Shown piece by piece: positions 20,261 through 29,646 of a stretch of DNA of 64,000 nt. The notes below the pieces were generated by a model, which was not told the origin of the DNA, searched no databases, and saw nothing but the letters and a program-made list of their open reading frames with translations. Within the stretch, counting starts at the first letter, position 1. Every line of letters begins with the position of its first letter. The stretch spans positions 62,001 through 126,000 of the forward strand of contig NZ_JAPUVR010000085.1 in assembly GCF_029255125.1 (NCBI RefSeq), in the 5' to 3' direction. A program made the position numbers and the translations under genes. This DNA is from Accumulibacter sp. Its GTDB lineage: Bacteria; Pseudomonadota; Gammaproteobacteria; Burkholderiales; Rhodocyclaceae.

Positions 20261-21222
20261 GGCCGCCTTGCCTCCGGGGGATCAAAGTCCGCGTCAGACC
20301 CAGGATCGCCAGACCGCTGGCTGGCCGACGCAAACGGCCGACACGCCTTACCTGGATGCAGTGATCGCTCGCGACGATGACGCTGGCGTCGCATTATATT
20401 AGGCGCTCAGTCAAAAGTCATCCAGACAGGGACGGCCGCCGGTCAGGCGCAACCCGCAGCGGGCTTGCAGCCCTCTTCACATGGCCCTGCGCACCCGTCC
20501 AGGTCGGGACGCTGGCCCGCGCTGCAAGCCACCCGACGCCGGCGTGCGCAGCGCGTGTGCCGTCATTGCTGGCCGCCGCCGCCCTGCTCGCCGGGCTTTC
20601 CCGACCGTCCGCCGACGATTGATCGCTCCTCACATTACCCAGCGACGGTGAGCGGCAAGCGAGTACTACCTGTTAAACAGTTCTCGCTGGGCCGCCGGGG
20701 AAGCCGCTAGAATGCTTGGCGGTCAACGGTTGTAAGGGTTACACTTGGGCCCTGCTCGAGAACGGCTGCCTGTTGCCAGCCGACCACAGCGCCTCGCTAG
20801 TCTGCTTTGGCTGGCCCTGCCGCAAGCAGGCAGATGCCTTCCGCGAGTCGCGCAAGCCCAACACTTCCGATCGTTGCCTGTAAGCTCTAGTCTGGTCGAC
20901 ACATCCGAGGTTAATTGATGCACTCAGAGTTCCCAATGATCGCCCCGGCGTATCGTGCGGAAGGCGCGACTGCCAGCGCCGCGGCAGATTCGCGCGCGTT
21001 GCTGCACCAAGTCTGGCTGAGCGTCCTGCCGCTTACCTCTGCCGCCCGCGCGGAATGCAGCACAGGTCGACGCCCTCGTGCGCCAGGAAAGCGACTCTTT
21101 GAAAGAGGCAATCTCCAGCGTGGCGGTCGTGGTCACCGCTGCCCGAGCCCCGCGACCGGATTCGGTCGGCACACTGGAACAGACGCACTCGACGATTCTC
21201 GCGCAACCGTTCTGGACTTCTG
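20261..21222. other. 962-base stretch without a recognisable gene
   Basis: Lies between two divergently oriented glycan genes and presumably carries both promoters. Several short frames exist but none resembles a known protein. A frame on the plus strand from about 21021 to 21228 encodes a plausible-looking segment (AQVDALVRQESDSLKEAISS) that lacks a start and could be the remnant of a chemoreceptor-like or coiled-coil C-terminus. Another frame (20915-21223) has ATG and ends in TGATG overlapping the methyltransferase start, but its composition is not protein-like. No tRNA, clear terminator or repeat was seen. Confidence 0.4.
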
Positions 21223-22131
21223 ATGGCTGACAGTCAAACTCACCGCTCTGCCGAGTGCCGCATTTGCGGATCGTCGGTTGTTTTCCAGTTCGCAGCGCGC
21301 AACGAGGAGTTGTGGCGCTGCCGCGCTTGCGGTTTTCTCCAGGTGGCGGAAGAACCATCACCGGAGACCCTGGACGCCATCTATTCGCAGAGCTACTTCA
21401 CCAGTTCAAAATACAAGGACGATCCCGTCGCTCTTTCGCGCGAGAACAGCCGCCGTCTGAAGATGCTGTCCGAATGCGCGGACGCGCACGCCGAGGTGCT
21501 TGATGCCGGATGTTCAACTGGCGACTTCGTAGCCTACGCCAAAGACTCGTTTCAGATGTACGGTAACGATTACTCCGAGTTTGCTATCCAGTTGGCACAG
21601 GAACGCAACCCGGAGTTGGCCGACCGGCTGATGGCCGGGCGCCTTGAGGATAGTGTGTGGTCTGATCGGCAGTTCGACGCAATATGTCTCTGGGATGTCA
21701 TCGAGCACATCTGGGATCCGGTCCAGGCGCTGCAGGATTTGCTTGCTCATGTCAGACCGGGAGGCGCCATCCTGCTCTCAACACCTGCCGCCGACTCGAT
21801 GATGGCGCGCGCGCTAGGCGTCTATTGGCCTTTCATGACGCCACCCGAGCATTTGAGCTTCTTTTCGCTCGATGCGTTCAAGGCGGCAGCGAGAGCCGCC
21901 GGAAACTGCCAGGTCGTTTCCTACTCCCGTCGCGGCAAGTGGGCAAACCTGGCCTTCATCGCTTACAAGATGGGCCGCATCGCACCCAAATGGTTTCCCA
22001 CCGCATTGCTGCGACCCTTCCAGATGTGGCCACTGAAGAAGATTTCCATCTATGTGCCGACCGGGGACATTCTCTATGTCGTCATACGCAAGGCGACCGC
22101 CCCTGCCACAGTTGGCTCGAGCAGCAGTTAA
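21223..22131 (+). CDS. SAM-dependent methyltransferase with N-terminal zinc-ribbon-like cysteines
   Basis: The 302-residue protein begins with two CxxC pairs (C12/C15 and C33/C36), a probable metal site, followed by a class I methyltransferase domain with motif I VLDAGCSTGDFV (residues 92-103) and the acidic motif LWDVIEH. This form is common in cell-surface polysaccharide clusters and in class I SAM methyltransferases acting on sugars or lipids. It lies 20 bases upstream of the amidotransferase gene on the same strand. The substrate is unknown. Confidence 0.85.
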   Translation: MADSQTHRSAECRICGSSVVFQFAARNEELWRCRACGFLQVAEEPSPETLDAIYSQSYFTSSKYKDDPVALSRENSRRLKMLSECADAHAEVLDAGCSTGDFVAYAKDSFQMYGNDYSEFAIQLAQERNPELADRLMAGRLEDSVWSDRQFDAICLWDVIEHIWDPVQALQDLLAHVRPGGAILLSTPAADSMMARALGVYWPFMTPPEHLSFFSLDAFKAAARAAGNCQVVSYSRRGKWANLAFIAYKMGRIAPKWFPTALLRPFQMWPLKKISIYVPTGDILYVVIRKATAPATVGSSSS

Positions 22132-22151
22132 AACAAGGACGATAGCAACCT

Positions 22152-24173
22152 ATGTGCGGAATTTTCGGGCTGGTCTCACGACGCGGAGTCTCCTGCTCGC
22201 CAGATAGAGCTAGGAAGCTCATTCAGGCGTTCTATTCCTTGTCGGAATCGCGCGGCAAGGAAGCCTCAGGTGCTGCGCTATTGGTCGGCGATCGAATTGA
22301 TGTGGTGAAAGCACCCGTGCGTGGCCGTGATTTCCTCGGTCTGGCGGAGGCGGCGGTCATCGTTGACGGCATCACCGGTGCGCTATGCAGCAACGTTCCG
22401 TTTGCTTTGATCGGCCACACGAGAATGGTGACCAACGGCGGAGACCATGTGGCTGGCAATAACCAGCCGGTCATGCGCGACGGACTGGTGGCCGTTCACA
22501 ATGGAATCATCGTCAACGAAGCCAGGATCTGGGCCAGCTTGCCCAACACCGAACGTCGCCTTGAGGTGGATACCGAAGCCTTTCTCGCTCTGGTCGCGAG
22601 CCGACTTGAGGCAGGCGACCTGTTGAACGCCGCTGCGCAATCGATGGGAGACCTCGATGGAGCGAACTCAATCGCCCTGATGTCGGCCCGACACGACAGC
22701 ATCGTCCTATCTACGGCGAATGGATCGATGTTCATCTGGCAAAGTGGTGATGGCGACCTGGTCGCCTTTGCCTCCGAAAAGGCTATCCTCGAAGAAGTTG
22801 TTCGCAGTGCTTTGCTCCCCTTCTTCTCGGCGACGTGGAAGTCGCTCGATCAGGTCAACCCTGGAGAAATTGTTGAGTTGCGGCTCGCTGGCCACGAGCC
22901 GTTTCGTGGCAAGTGGACAGACGCTGCCCTGCCGACCGGCGTACCCCGACCAACCGCGCGAGCGCTGGTCGATCACCCGGTAGTAAGCTGTCCCGCTCGA
23001 CCAACGCCAATGTCGATCAACACGTCCAGGTGCGGAGAAATCGCACGCACCTTGAACATCGACTGGGACGCGATCCGTGCGCTCAAGCGGTGCACACGCT
23101 GTGTGCTGCCGGAAACCTTTCCCTTCATCCGCTTTGACTCCTCCGGCGTGTGCAATTTCTGCCGTGGCCACAAGCCTTATCCGTACAAGGGGCGAGATCA
23201 GTTGGAGCGCGAACTGGCCGACGCGAAGAGGGGAAACGGAGCCCCCGATGTGCTGTTCCCGATCAGCGGAGGACGCGATAGCTGCTACGGCCTACACGTG
23301 GTCGTACGCGAGATGGGCGCGAAACCGGTCGCATTCACCTACGACTGGGGAATGGTGACTGACCTGGCGCGCCGGAACATATCGCGTATGTGCGGCGCGC
23401 TGGGGATAGAACACATCCTGATTTCAGCCGACATCCGACAGAAGCGCGAGTTCATCAGGAAGAACGTCGCGGCATGGCTGCGCAAACCGCATTTGGGCAC
23501 GGTTCCTCTCTTCATGGCCGGCGACAAGCAATTCTTTTACTACGCCAACATGCTCAAACAAGAGATGGGCCTGGCGAGAACCTTGTTCAGCATGAATCCG
23601 TTGGAGAGGACAGACTTCAAGGTGGGATTTTGCGGGATCGATGAGTCGTACCACAAGGAACGGCACTATGACCCGAAGTTCGTGAACAAGCTGCGCCTGG
23701 GCGCATTCTACGGGAAGGAGTTCCTGCGGAATTTCGCGTTCTTCAATTCATCCTTGCTTGACTCGGCATTTGCCTATTTCTCGTATTACCTCATTCCAAA
23801 AGACTTTACCTCCATGTATGACTATCTGCCCTGGCATGAGCAGGAAGTCGAGGAAGTCCTGTTGCGGCAATATGACTGGGAGACCTCCCCCGATACACAG
23901 TCGACCTGGCGGATCGGAGATGGTACCGCCGCCTTCTATAATTACATCTATCTGCGCGTTGCCGGATTCTCTGAGAACGATACGTTCCGCAGCAATCAGA
24001 TTCGCCAAGGCCTGATTTCGCGCGAGGCTGCGATGAGCCGGATATATGTCGACAATGTGCCGCGCGATCAGTCGATTGCATGGTATTTTGATACCATTGG
24101 TCTTGACGCGCTGGAAGCGCTGAAGACGATAAACAAGATGCCGACACGCTATGGGCCGGCTGACCAACGCTGA
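22152..24173 (+). CDS. Fused class II glutaminase and N-acetyl sugar amidotransferase (PP-loop)
   Basis: A 673-residue two-domain enzyme. Residues 1-265 are an Ntn glutamine amidotransferase: the nucleophile Cys2 in MCGIFGLVS, GHTRMVTNGG, VHNGIIVN and DTEAFLAL keep the known catalytic and substrate residues. After a linker, C314/C317 and C334/C337 form a four-cysteine zinc site, and FPISGGRDSCYGL (SGGRDS at residues 372-377) is the ATP-binding PP-loop of the WbpG/PseA/TIGR03573 sugar amidotransferase family. It should release ammonia from glutamine and use it to convert a sugar N-acetyl group to an acetamidino group. Neighbours are a methyltransferase and a flippase. Confidence 0.85.
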   Translation: MCGIFGLVSRRGVSCSPDRARKLIQAFYSLSESRGKEASGAALLVGDRIDVVKAPVRGRDFLGLAEAAVIVDGITGALCSNVPFALIGHTRMVTNGGDHVAGNNQPVMRDGLVAVHNGIIVNEARIWASLPNTERRLEVDTEAFLALVASRLEAGDLLNAAAQSMGDLDGANSIALMSARHDSIVLSTANGSMFIWQSGDGDLVAFASEKAILEEVVRSALLPFFSATWKSLDQVNPGEIVELRLAGHEPFRGKWTDAALPTGVPRPTARALVDHPVVSCPARPTPMSINTSRCGEIARTLNIDWDAIRALKRCTRCVLPETFPFIRFDSSGVCNFCRGHKPYPYKGRDQLERELADAKRGNGAPDVLFPISGGRDSCYGLHVVVREMGAKPVAFTYDWGMVTDLARRNISRMCGALGIEHILISADIRQKREFIRKNVAAWLRKPHLGTVPLFMAGDKQFFYYANMLKQEMGLARTLFSMNPLERTDFKVGFCGIDESYHKERHYDPKFVNKLRLGAFYGKEFLRNFAFFNSSLLDSAFAYFSYYLIPKDFTSMYDYLPWHEQEVEEVLLRQYDWETSPDTQSTWRIGDGTAAFYNYIYLRVAGFSENDTFRSNQIRQGLISREAAMSRIYVDNVPRDQSIAWYFDTIGLDALEALKTINKMPTRYGPADQR

Positions 24174-24336
24174 CGCGAAAGATGCTCGACCCAGCACGGC
24201 AGCGGACTGCAACGACGTATGGCGCTGCCGCCGCGGCGCGCCCAGCCGCGGACCAGACTCGACAAGTACCGGCACGTGCAATCCTGGCGAGCGGCCACCA
24301 CGCTGAACTCGCGATCGCGGCCGGGGTTAGGCCGAG

Positions 24337-25614
24337 ATGACCGGCTTCGGCAACAAAGGGGACTTGCTTGCGACCGTTGTCAACCTGGGTGGATTGGCCA
24401 TTTCGGCAGCCGCCACGCTGCTCGTTTCCGTCATCCTGGCCAATGGAGCCGGCGCCTCCGCAGTGGGGCAGTTCAATCAACTCGCTGCGGTCTATATCGT
24501 GGCCTCGCAGCTTGCTGCAGTCGGGATTCATCTCGCCGTCCTCCACTTTCTGCCGCTGACTGACATTCACGAGCGGCGTCGAGCCGCCCTCGCGGCCTTA
24601 CTCGCCATGCTGCCCGCGGCGACACTGACTGGAGCGTGCGTCTGGCTAGGTGCACCACTGTTTGAACGACTGCTCGACAGCCCGGGGCTGGCGGGTGGGG
24701 TCAGATGGGTAGCCTTGGCCACCGGCTTGTTTGCTGTGAACAAGCTGTTGCTGAATCTGCTCAACGTTTTTGGCCACCTGATCTGGCTGTCGCTGGCGCA
24801 GGCCGTCCGTCCGCTCATCTGGTTGCTGACCGCCTGGCTCCTGCTCACCTCGAGCGGCGTATCGCAGACGGGTTTGGGGACGATGTTTGTCTTCGGCGAG
24901 CTGGGTGTCCTCGTCTTTGCGTTAACTCGCATTGCTGCCGCGTTTTGGACGCCGGTTGACGGCCGGCTCCAGCCGTGGGCGACGCGCCTGGTGCGTTTCG
25001 GGGTACGCGCTTTTCCCAGCAACGCGATGACCGAACTGAACACTCGCGTGGACGTCCTGATCCTTGGCGTGTTTGCCGACGATCAGGTGGTCGGGATTTA
25101 CAGCTTCGCTGCCTTGATCGCCGAAGGCGCCTTTCAGATCGGCGTTCTGCTGCGAACAATCATCAATAATCGGCTGGTCAGCGCAGTCGTCGAGCGCAAC
25201 GGCGCGGCGCTCGGTCAGCTTTGGCGCAGCACCAGCCGCGCGAGCTGGCTGCTCACTGCCGCCGCAGGACTCGCTGCGGCGCTCGCCACGCCCTTTGCGA
25301 TTGACCTCCTGAAGCTCGACCCAAGCTTGCATCAGGGTCGCTGGGTGTTGCTTGTCCTCTTATTGGGCGTGACCGTCGGCGCTGGCTTTGCGCCTTTCTG
25401 GAATGTGCTGCTGCTCGCTGGTCGCCCGGGGATGCATTCCTTGCTGATGCTCAGTCTGCTCGCATGCAACATCCTCCTGAATGCCGTCGCGGTACCGGTC
25501 GCCGGCATGACGGGCGCCGGCATCGCCACCGCGCTGACTTTCCTGGTGTTTCCGCTTCTCCTGCAGTTTGCCTGCAGACGGGTGCTTGGCCTGGAGCTTC
25601 GAGGGTCGCGTTAG
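24337..25614 (+). CDS. Oligosaccharide flippase of the MOP superfamily (Wzx-like)
   Basis: A 425-residue membrane protein with about 12 hydrophobic helices and few charged residues, including the loop FPSNAMTELNTRVDVLILGVF typical of polysaccharide-export (MATE-like) proteins. It is expected to flip lipid-linked oligosaccharides across the inner membrane. ATG at 24337 gives the first helix near residue 10. It is separated by 163 bases from the amidotransferase gene and converges on the isomerase gene downstream. No polymerase (Wzy) gene is visible nearby, so the pathway must be completed elsewhere. Confidence 0.82.
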   Translation: MTGFGNKGDLLATVVNLGGLAISAAATLLVSVILANGAGASAVGQFNQLAAVYIVASQLAAVGIHLAVLHFLPLTDIHERRRAALAALLAMLPAATLTGACVWLGAPLFERLLDSPGLAGGVRWVALATGLFAVNKLLLNLLNVFGHLIWLSLAQAVRPLIWLLTAWLLLTSSGVSQTGLGTMFVFGELGVLVFALTRIAAAFWTPVDGRLQPWATRLVRFGVRAFPSNAMTELNTRVDVLILGVFADDQVVGIYSFAALIAEGAFQIGVLLRTIINNRLVSAVVERNGAALGQLWRSTSRASWLLTAAAGLAAALATPFAIDLLKLDPSLHQGRWVLLVLLLGVTVGAGFAPFWNVLLLAGRPGMHSLLMLSLLACNILLNAVAVPVAGMTGAGIATALTFLVFPLLLQFACRRVLGLELRGSR

Positions 25615-25634
25615 GATTCTCGACCGAAGTCGCT

Positions 25635-26462
25635 TCAATCACGATAGCGTGGCGGACGCTGCTCGTGCTTCGCGCGCATCGTTTCCTCGACGTCGGCTGA
25701 CTGCAACATGGCGGCATTCCAGGTTGCCACGTAGTTCAGGCCGTCAGCAATCGAGTGGTCACGTCCATAGTTGAGCATCTCCTTGGTCCCGCGAATCGCC
25801 AGCGGCGACTTGCCGGCAATCGTCAGGGCGATCATGCGGACGCCGGAAAGCAATGCGTCCGTGCTCGGGTAAACGCGATTCACCAGGCCGCTGCGCCGGG
25901 CTTCCCGGGCGCCCACCGCGCGGCCGGTGTACGCCAGTTCGCGCGCCAGCCCGTCGGAAATGAGTCTGGGCAGCCGCTGCAGTGTGCCGACATCGGCGGT
26001 CATCCCGACATCAATCTCACGTACCGAGAAGCTGGCGTCGGCCGCCGCATAGCGCATATCGCAGCAGGTCACGAGATCGATTGCGCCACCAATGCAGGCC
26101 CCCTGAATCGCCGCCAGGACCGGCTTGCGACAGCGCTCGATGGCCGACAGGCAATCCTGCAGGTCGAGGATCAGTCGGCGCAATGCCTCGCGACCGCGTG
26201 CCGCGTCCTCGTGCGCAACGAGCTCACCAACGCTGCTCAACAGGGCCAGATCGATACCGCCACAAAAGTTCCTTCCGGCACCGCTCAGGATAGCGACACG
26301 CACACGCGGCGTTGCGTCTGCCCAGGCAAACGCGCTGCGCAACTCCTGCCACATGGGCGCGTTCATCGCGTTCGAGCGTTCGGGCCGATTGAGGCAAACC
26401 TCGGCCACGCCATCCTGCAGGCTGAGCGCAATCGTCGTCAGTTCAGGAAGATCGGCGGACAT
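25635..26462 (-). CDS. Delta(3,5)-delta(2,4)-dienoyl-CoA isomerase (crotonase family)
   Basis: Moves double bonds in dienoyl-CoA intermediates during oxidation of unsaturated fatty acids. The 275-residue crotonase protein has the oxyanion region AIQGACIGGAIDL and the segment REIDVGMTADVGTLQRLP, in which E149 and D157 align with the catalytic acidic residues of eukaryotic ECH1, and the C-terminal SPLAIRGTKEMLNYGRDHS matches too. That makes it this isomerase rather than an ordinary enoyl-CoA hydratase, an assignment by motif memory. It precedes the VWA gene with a 24-base gap on the same strand. Confidence 0.82.
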   Translation of the reverse strand: MSADLPELTTIALSLQDGVAEVCLNRPERSNAMNAPMWQELRSAFAWADATPRVRVAILSGAGRNFCGGIDLALLSSVGELVAHEDAARGREALRRLILDLQDCLSAIERCRKPVLAAIQGACIGGAIDLVTCCDMRYAAADASFSVREIDVGMTADVGTLQRLPRLISDGLARELAYTGRAVGAREARRSGLVNRVYPSTDALLSGVRMIALTIAGKSPLAIRGTKEMLNYGRDHSIADGLNYVATWNAAMLQSADVEETMRAKHEQRPPRYRD

Positions 26463-26486
26463 CTGTTCTCCTTGACATCGTCGAGT

Positions 26487-27659
26487 TCAGGCTTTGCTGA
26501 GCAAGCGCATTCCCCGCTCCAGTCCGTCCAGCGTCAGCGGGAACATTCGCCCGCCGAGCAGATTGTGGATCAACGAGGTCGATTGCCGGTACTGCCAGGA
26601 ATGCTCAGGCTCCGGGTTGAGCCAGATCGCGTGTGGCCAGGCGTCGGTCAGCCGACGTAACCACAAGGCGCCCGGTTCTGCGTTGTTGAACTCCAGGCTG
26701 CCATTCGGCTGGACGAGCTCGTACGGGCTCATCGCTGCGTCGCCGACCAGAATCAGCTTGTAGTCGTTGCCGTAGGTGTGCATCACCTCGACCGTCGACG
26801 TACGTTCGCTGTGCCGCCGGCGATTGTCGCGCCACAGATAATCATAGACGCAGTTATGGAAGTAGTAGTGCTCGAGGTGCTTGAACTCACTGCGACAGGC
26901 GGAGAAGAGTTCCTCACAGACGCGCACGTAATCGTCCATGGAGCCACCGATATCGAGCAGGAGCAAGACCTTGACTGCATTATGCCGTTCCGGCCGCAAT
27001 CTGAGGTCGAGCCAGCCCGCGTTGCGCGCAGTTCCAGCGATGGTCGCTTCCAGGTCGAGTTCTTCCGCCGCACCTTCGCGCGCAAAGCGCCGCAAGCGGC
27101 GCAAGGCAAGCTTGATGTTGCGCGTACCGAGTTCGACGCTGTCGTCAAGGTTGCGATACTCGCGCTTCTCCCAGACCTTCACCGCCGAGCGATTTTCGCT
27201 CCGTCCGCCAAGACGAATTCCTTCCGGATGGGTTCCACCGTGCCCGAAGGGCGACGTACCGCCGGTACCGATCCACTTGCTGCCACCGGCATGGCGCCCG
27301 CGCTGCTCGGCCAAGCGTTGGCGGAAGGTCTCCATCAGCTTGTCCCAACCCAGTTTCTCGAGCTTGGCCCTTTCGGCGTCGGTCAGATGCTTCTTCGCCG
27401 CCTGGCGCAGCCAGTCCTCCGGAATCAGGGCATCCATCCCGGGGAGTGCTTCGACACCTTTGAAGTACTCACCAAACGCGCGATCGAATTTGTCGAAGTT
27501 GGTTTCGTCCTTGACCAACAGCGCCCGCGCCAGGATGTAAAAATCGTCGATGCTCGGACCGATGACGTGTTCCTGCAGCGCGCGCAGCAGGGCCAGGAAC
27601 TCGTTGATCGACACCGGCAGGCGACTGCTCTTGAGATGCAGGAAAAAGTCGATCAGCAT
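26487..27659 (-). CDS. VWA domain-containing CoxE-like protein
   Basis: A 390-residue cytosolic protein with a C-terminal von Willebrand factor A domain; the MIDAS metal site starts DIGGSMDDYVRV. The N-terminal half is the helical CoxE-type region. In characterised systems a VWA protein of this kind works with a MoxR ATPase to insert metal or remodel a protein complex. Its MoxR partner is encoded 88 bases upstream. The client protein is unknown. Confidence 0.85.
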   Translation of the reverse strand: MLIDFFLHLKSSRLPVSINEFLALLRALQEHVIGPSIDDFYILARALLVKDETNFDKFDRAFGEYFKGVEALPGMDALIPEDWLRQAAKKHLTDAERAKLEKLGWDKLMETFRQRLAEQRGRHAGGSKWIGTGGTSPFGHGGTHPEGIRLGGRSENRSAVKVWEKREYRNLDDSVELGTRNIKLALRRLRRFAREGAAEELDLEATIAGTARNAGWLDLRLRPERHNAVKVLLLLDIGGSMDDYVRVCEELFSACRSEFKHLEHYYFHNCVYDYLWRDNRRRHSERTSTVEVMHTYGNDYKLILVGDAAMSPYELVQPNGSLEFNNAEPGALWLRRLTDAWPHAIWLNPEPEHSWQYRQSTSLIHNLLGGRMFPLTLDGLERGMRLLSKA

Positions 27660-27747
27660 TGCCGGCTCCAGCCGCGTGCCATCCCCGGAAACCGCCTGCC
27701 AGGTCCTCGTCTGTGCACTGCCGCTGGCCTGCGCACGCCCGCCCGGT

Positions 27748-28590
27748 TCAGCGGTTATGTCGCGCCATGAAAATCAGGCGCTCAAACAGATGGACGTCCT
27801 GTTCGTTCTTCAGCAGCGCACCGTGCAGGGGCGGAATCGCCGCCTTCTGATCCTTGCTGCGCAAGACCTCGGGCGGAATGTCTTCGGCCAGCAACAGTTT
27901 GAGCCAGTCGAGAAGCTCGGAAGTTGACGGCTTCTTCTTCAGACCGGGAATCTCACGCAGTTCGAAAAACACTTCGAGTGCCTCACGCAGCAGCGCCGGC
28001 TTCAGGCCGGGAAAATGCACCTCGACGATGCGTGCCATCGTTTCCCTGTCCGGAAACTTGATGTAGTGGAAGAAGCAGCGGCGCAGGAAGGCGTCCGGCA
28101 GTTCCTTTTCGTTGTTCGAGGTGATGAAAACGACCGGCCGGTGGCGCGCACGCACGTTCTGACGTGTCTCGTAAACGAAGAACTCCATGCGATCGAGTTC
28201 GCGCAGCAGATCGTTGGGGAATTCGATGTCGGCCTTGTCGATTTCGTCGATCAGCACGACTGCCGGCGTTTCGCACTCGAAGGCCTGCCACAGCACACCT
28301 TTGAGGATATAACTGGCGATGTCGGCCACCTTCGCGTCGCCAAGCTGCGAGTCACGCAGGCGCGAAACCGCGTCATATTCGTACAGTCCCTGTTGCGCCT
28401 TGGTCGTCGACTTGATATGCCACTGAAAAAGCGGCAGGCCGAGAGCGGCAGCGACTTCCTCGGCGAGCATCGTCTTGCCGGTTCCCGGTTCACCTTTGAT
28501 CAACAGCGGTCGCTGCAAGGTGATTGCCGCGTTGACCGCGAGCGTCAGATCGCGCGTCGTCACGTAAGTTTCTGTTCCACTGAAACGCAT
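27748..28590 (-). CDS. MoxR-family AAA+ ATPase
   Basis: The 280-residue protein has Walker A GEPGTGKT (residues 33-40), Walker B VVLIDEIDKAD, sensor 1 VFITSNNEKELPDAFLRRCF (residues about 158-177) and a C-terminal lid. It belongs to the MoxR branch of AAA+ chaperones. Position directly ahead of the VWA gene supports joint work as a chaperone pair. It is transcribed divergently from the PstS-like gene across a 260-base spacer. No clear promoter hexamers were seen in that spacer. Confidence 0.9.
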   Translation of the reverse strand: MRFSGTETYVTTRDLTLAVNAAITLQRPLLIKGEPGTGKTMLAEEVAAALGLPLFQWHIKSTTKAQQGLYEYDAVSRLRDSQLGDAKVADIASYILKGVLWQAFECETPAVVLIDEIDKADIEFPNDLLRELDRMEFFVYETRQNVRARHRPVVFITSNNEKELPDAFLRRCFFHYIKFPDRETMARIVEVHFPGLKPALLREALEVFFELREIPGLKKKPSTSELLDWLKLLLAEDIPPEVLRSKDQKAAIPPLHGALLKNEQDVHLFERLIFMARHNR

Positions 28591-28850
28591 GCTCTCGCTC
28601 CTTGGCCAAGTGCTTCATTCTACCGTCAGAACTCGCGCTTGGTGAAAGCCGTTTGGCGAGCGCGCGGGGATCGCCCGACAAGCCGCCGTACGACACGCGC
28701 TGGTCAGCGCCACAGCCCGGCATCCCGGCGCGCCGCCGATTTTTCCACAGACTGGCCAGACCACTAAAGTCGGGTCTCGGATCTGCCGTCATTGGTCAAT
28801 GCACCTCGGTTTCCCTCACCTTCAACCTCTAACGCCTCAGGAGATTGGTC

Positions 28851-29615
28851 ATGCGCCCGACTCTATCCATCGCTGCCCTCGCCCTCATCGCCGCGTCGTT
28901 CTCTGCCCCGGTCGCCCAAGCGGAAACTCTGGAAATGGTCGGCGGGACGACGCCGCAAAAGGAAGTCATCGAACCGAAAGCAGCGGAGTTGAAGGCCGCC
29001 ACCGGAGTGGACATCAAGTTCTCCGGAGTAGGCACCGGTCGCGGCCTCCTCGCCCTGATTGACGGCAAGGTGCCGGTCGCTGCCGTTGGCGACACGCTGG
29101 CCGATTCCGTTGGCGCGGCGCAGAAGGCAGCGAAAGCGGAGGGACGCGAAATCAAGGTACCCGCCAATCTCGTGTTCACTGAAATCGGTTCGGACGAGCT
29201 CGTCGTCATCGTCCACAAGAGCAACCCTGTCGCCTCGCTCAGCAAGGCGCAACTCAAGGGAATTGCAACCGGCAAGATCGCCAACTGGAGCGAGGTTGGT
29301 GGCCCCGATCTGCCGATCAAGGTGGTGGTTACCGAGCCGTCGCTGGCCCCGGGTCAGTTCTTCAAGAAGGCGATGATGGATGGCGCTGAGTATGTGCAAG
29401 GCGCCACCGAAGTGCGCTCGCCGAAGGAAGTGATCACCTGGGTGTCGCGCAACCCGGGCGGCTTTGGCGCCGCTGCGGACGTCTTCATGCAAGCTTCGCC
29501 CGGCGACAGCAAGGTCGTCAAGGCGCCGCTGATGCTTCGCCCGATGGGTCTGGTCACCATCGGACAACCGACCGGCGTTGCGAAGAAGGTCGTGGACTTC
29601 TACCGGAAGAAATAG
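28851..29615 (+). CDS. Exported PstS-like phosphate/anion-binding protein
   Basis: A periplasmic substrate-binding protein of 254 residues. The start is ATG 28851 with CAGGAGA upstream; residues 1-25 form a signal peptide ending [10 protein letters not shown]. The mature part follows the PBP type 2 pattern: [12 protein letters not shown] resembles the phosphate-binding loop and [10 protein letters not shown] lies near the C-terminus. No ABC permease or ATPase genes accompany it. Instead a chemoreceptor begins 31 bases downstream, which suggests that it acts as a sensory binding protein. No Pho box was seen upstream. Confidence 0.78.
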   Translation: MRPTLSIAALALIAASFSAPVAQAETLEMVGGTTPQKEVIEPKAAELKAATGVDIKFSGVGTGRGLLALIDGKVPVAAVGDTLADSVGAAQKAAKAEGREIKVPANLVFTEIGSDELVVIVHKSNPVASLSKAQLKGIATGKIANWSEVGGPDLPIKVVVTEPSLAPGQFFKKAMMDGAEYVQGATEVRSPKEVITWVSRNPGGFGAAADVFMQASPGDSKVVKAPLMLRPMGLVTIGQPTGVAKKVVDFYRKK

Positions 29616-29646
29616 GCGCGCGGTCAAAACCGATCAGAGGCCCACC

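Noticed and set aside
28591-28850. Pho box ahead of the PstS-like gene
   Set aside because: I found no pair of CTGTCAT-like direct repeats at the right spacing.
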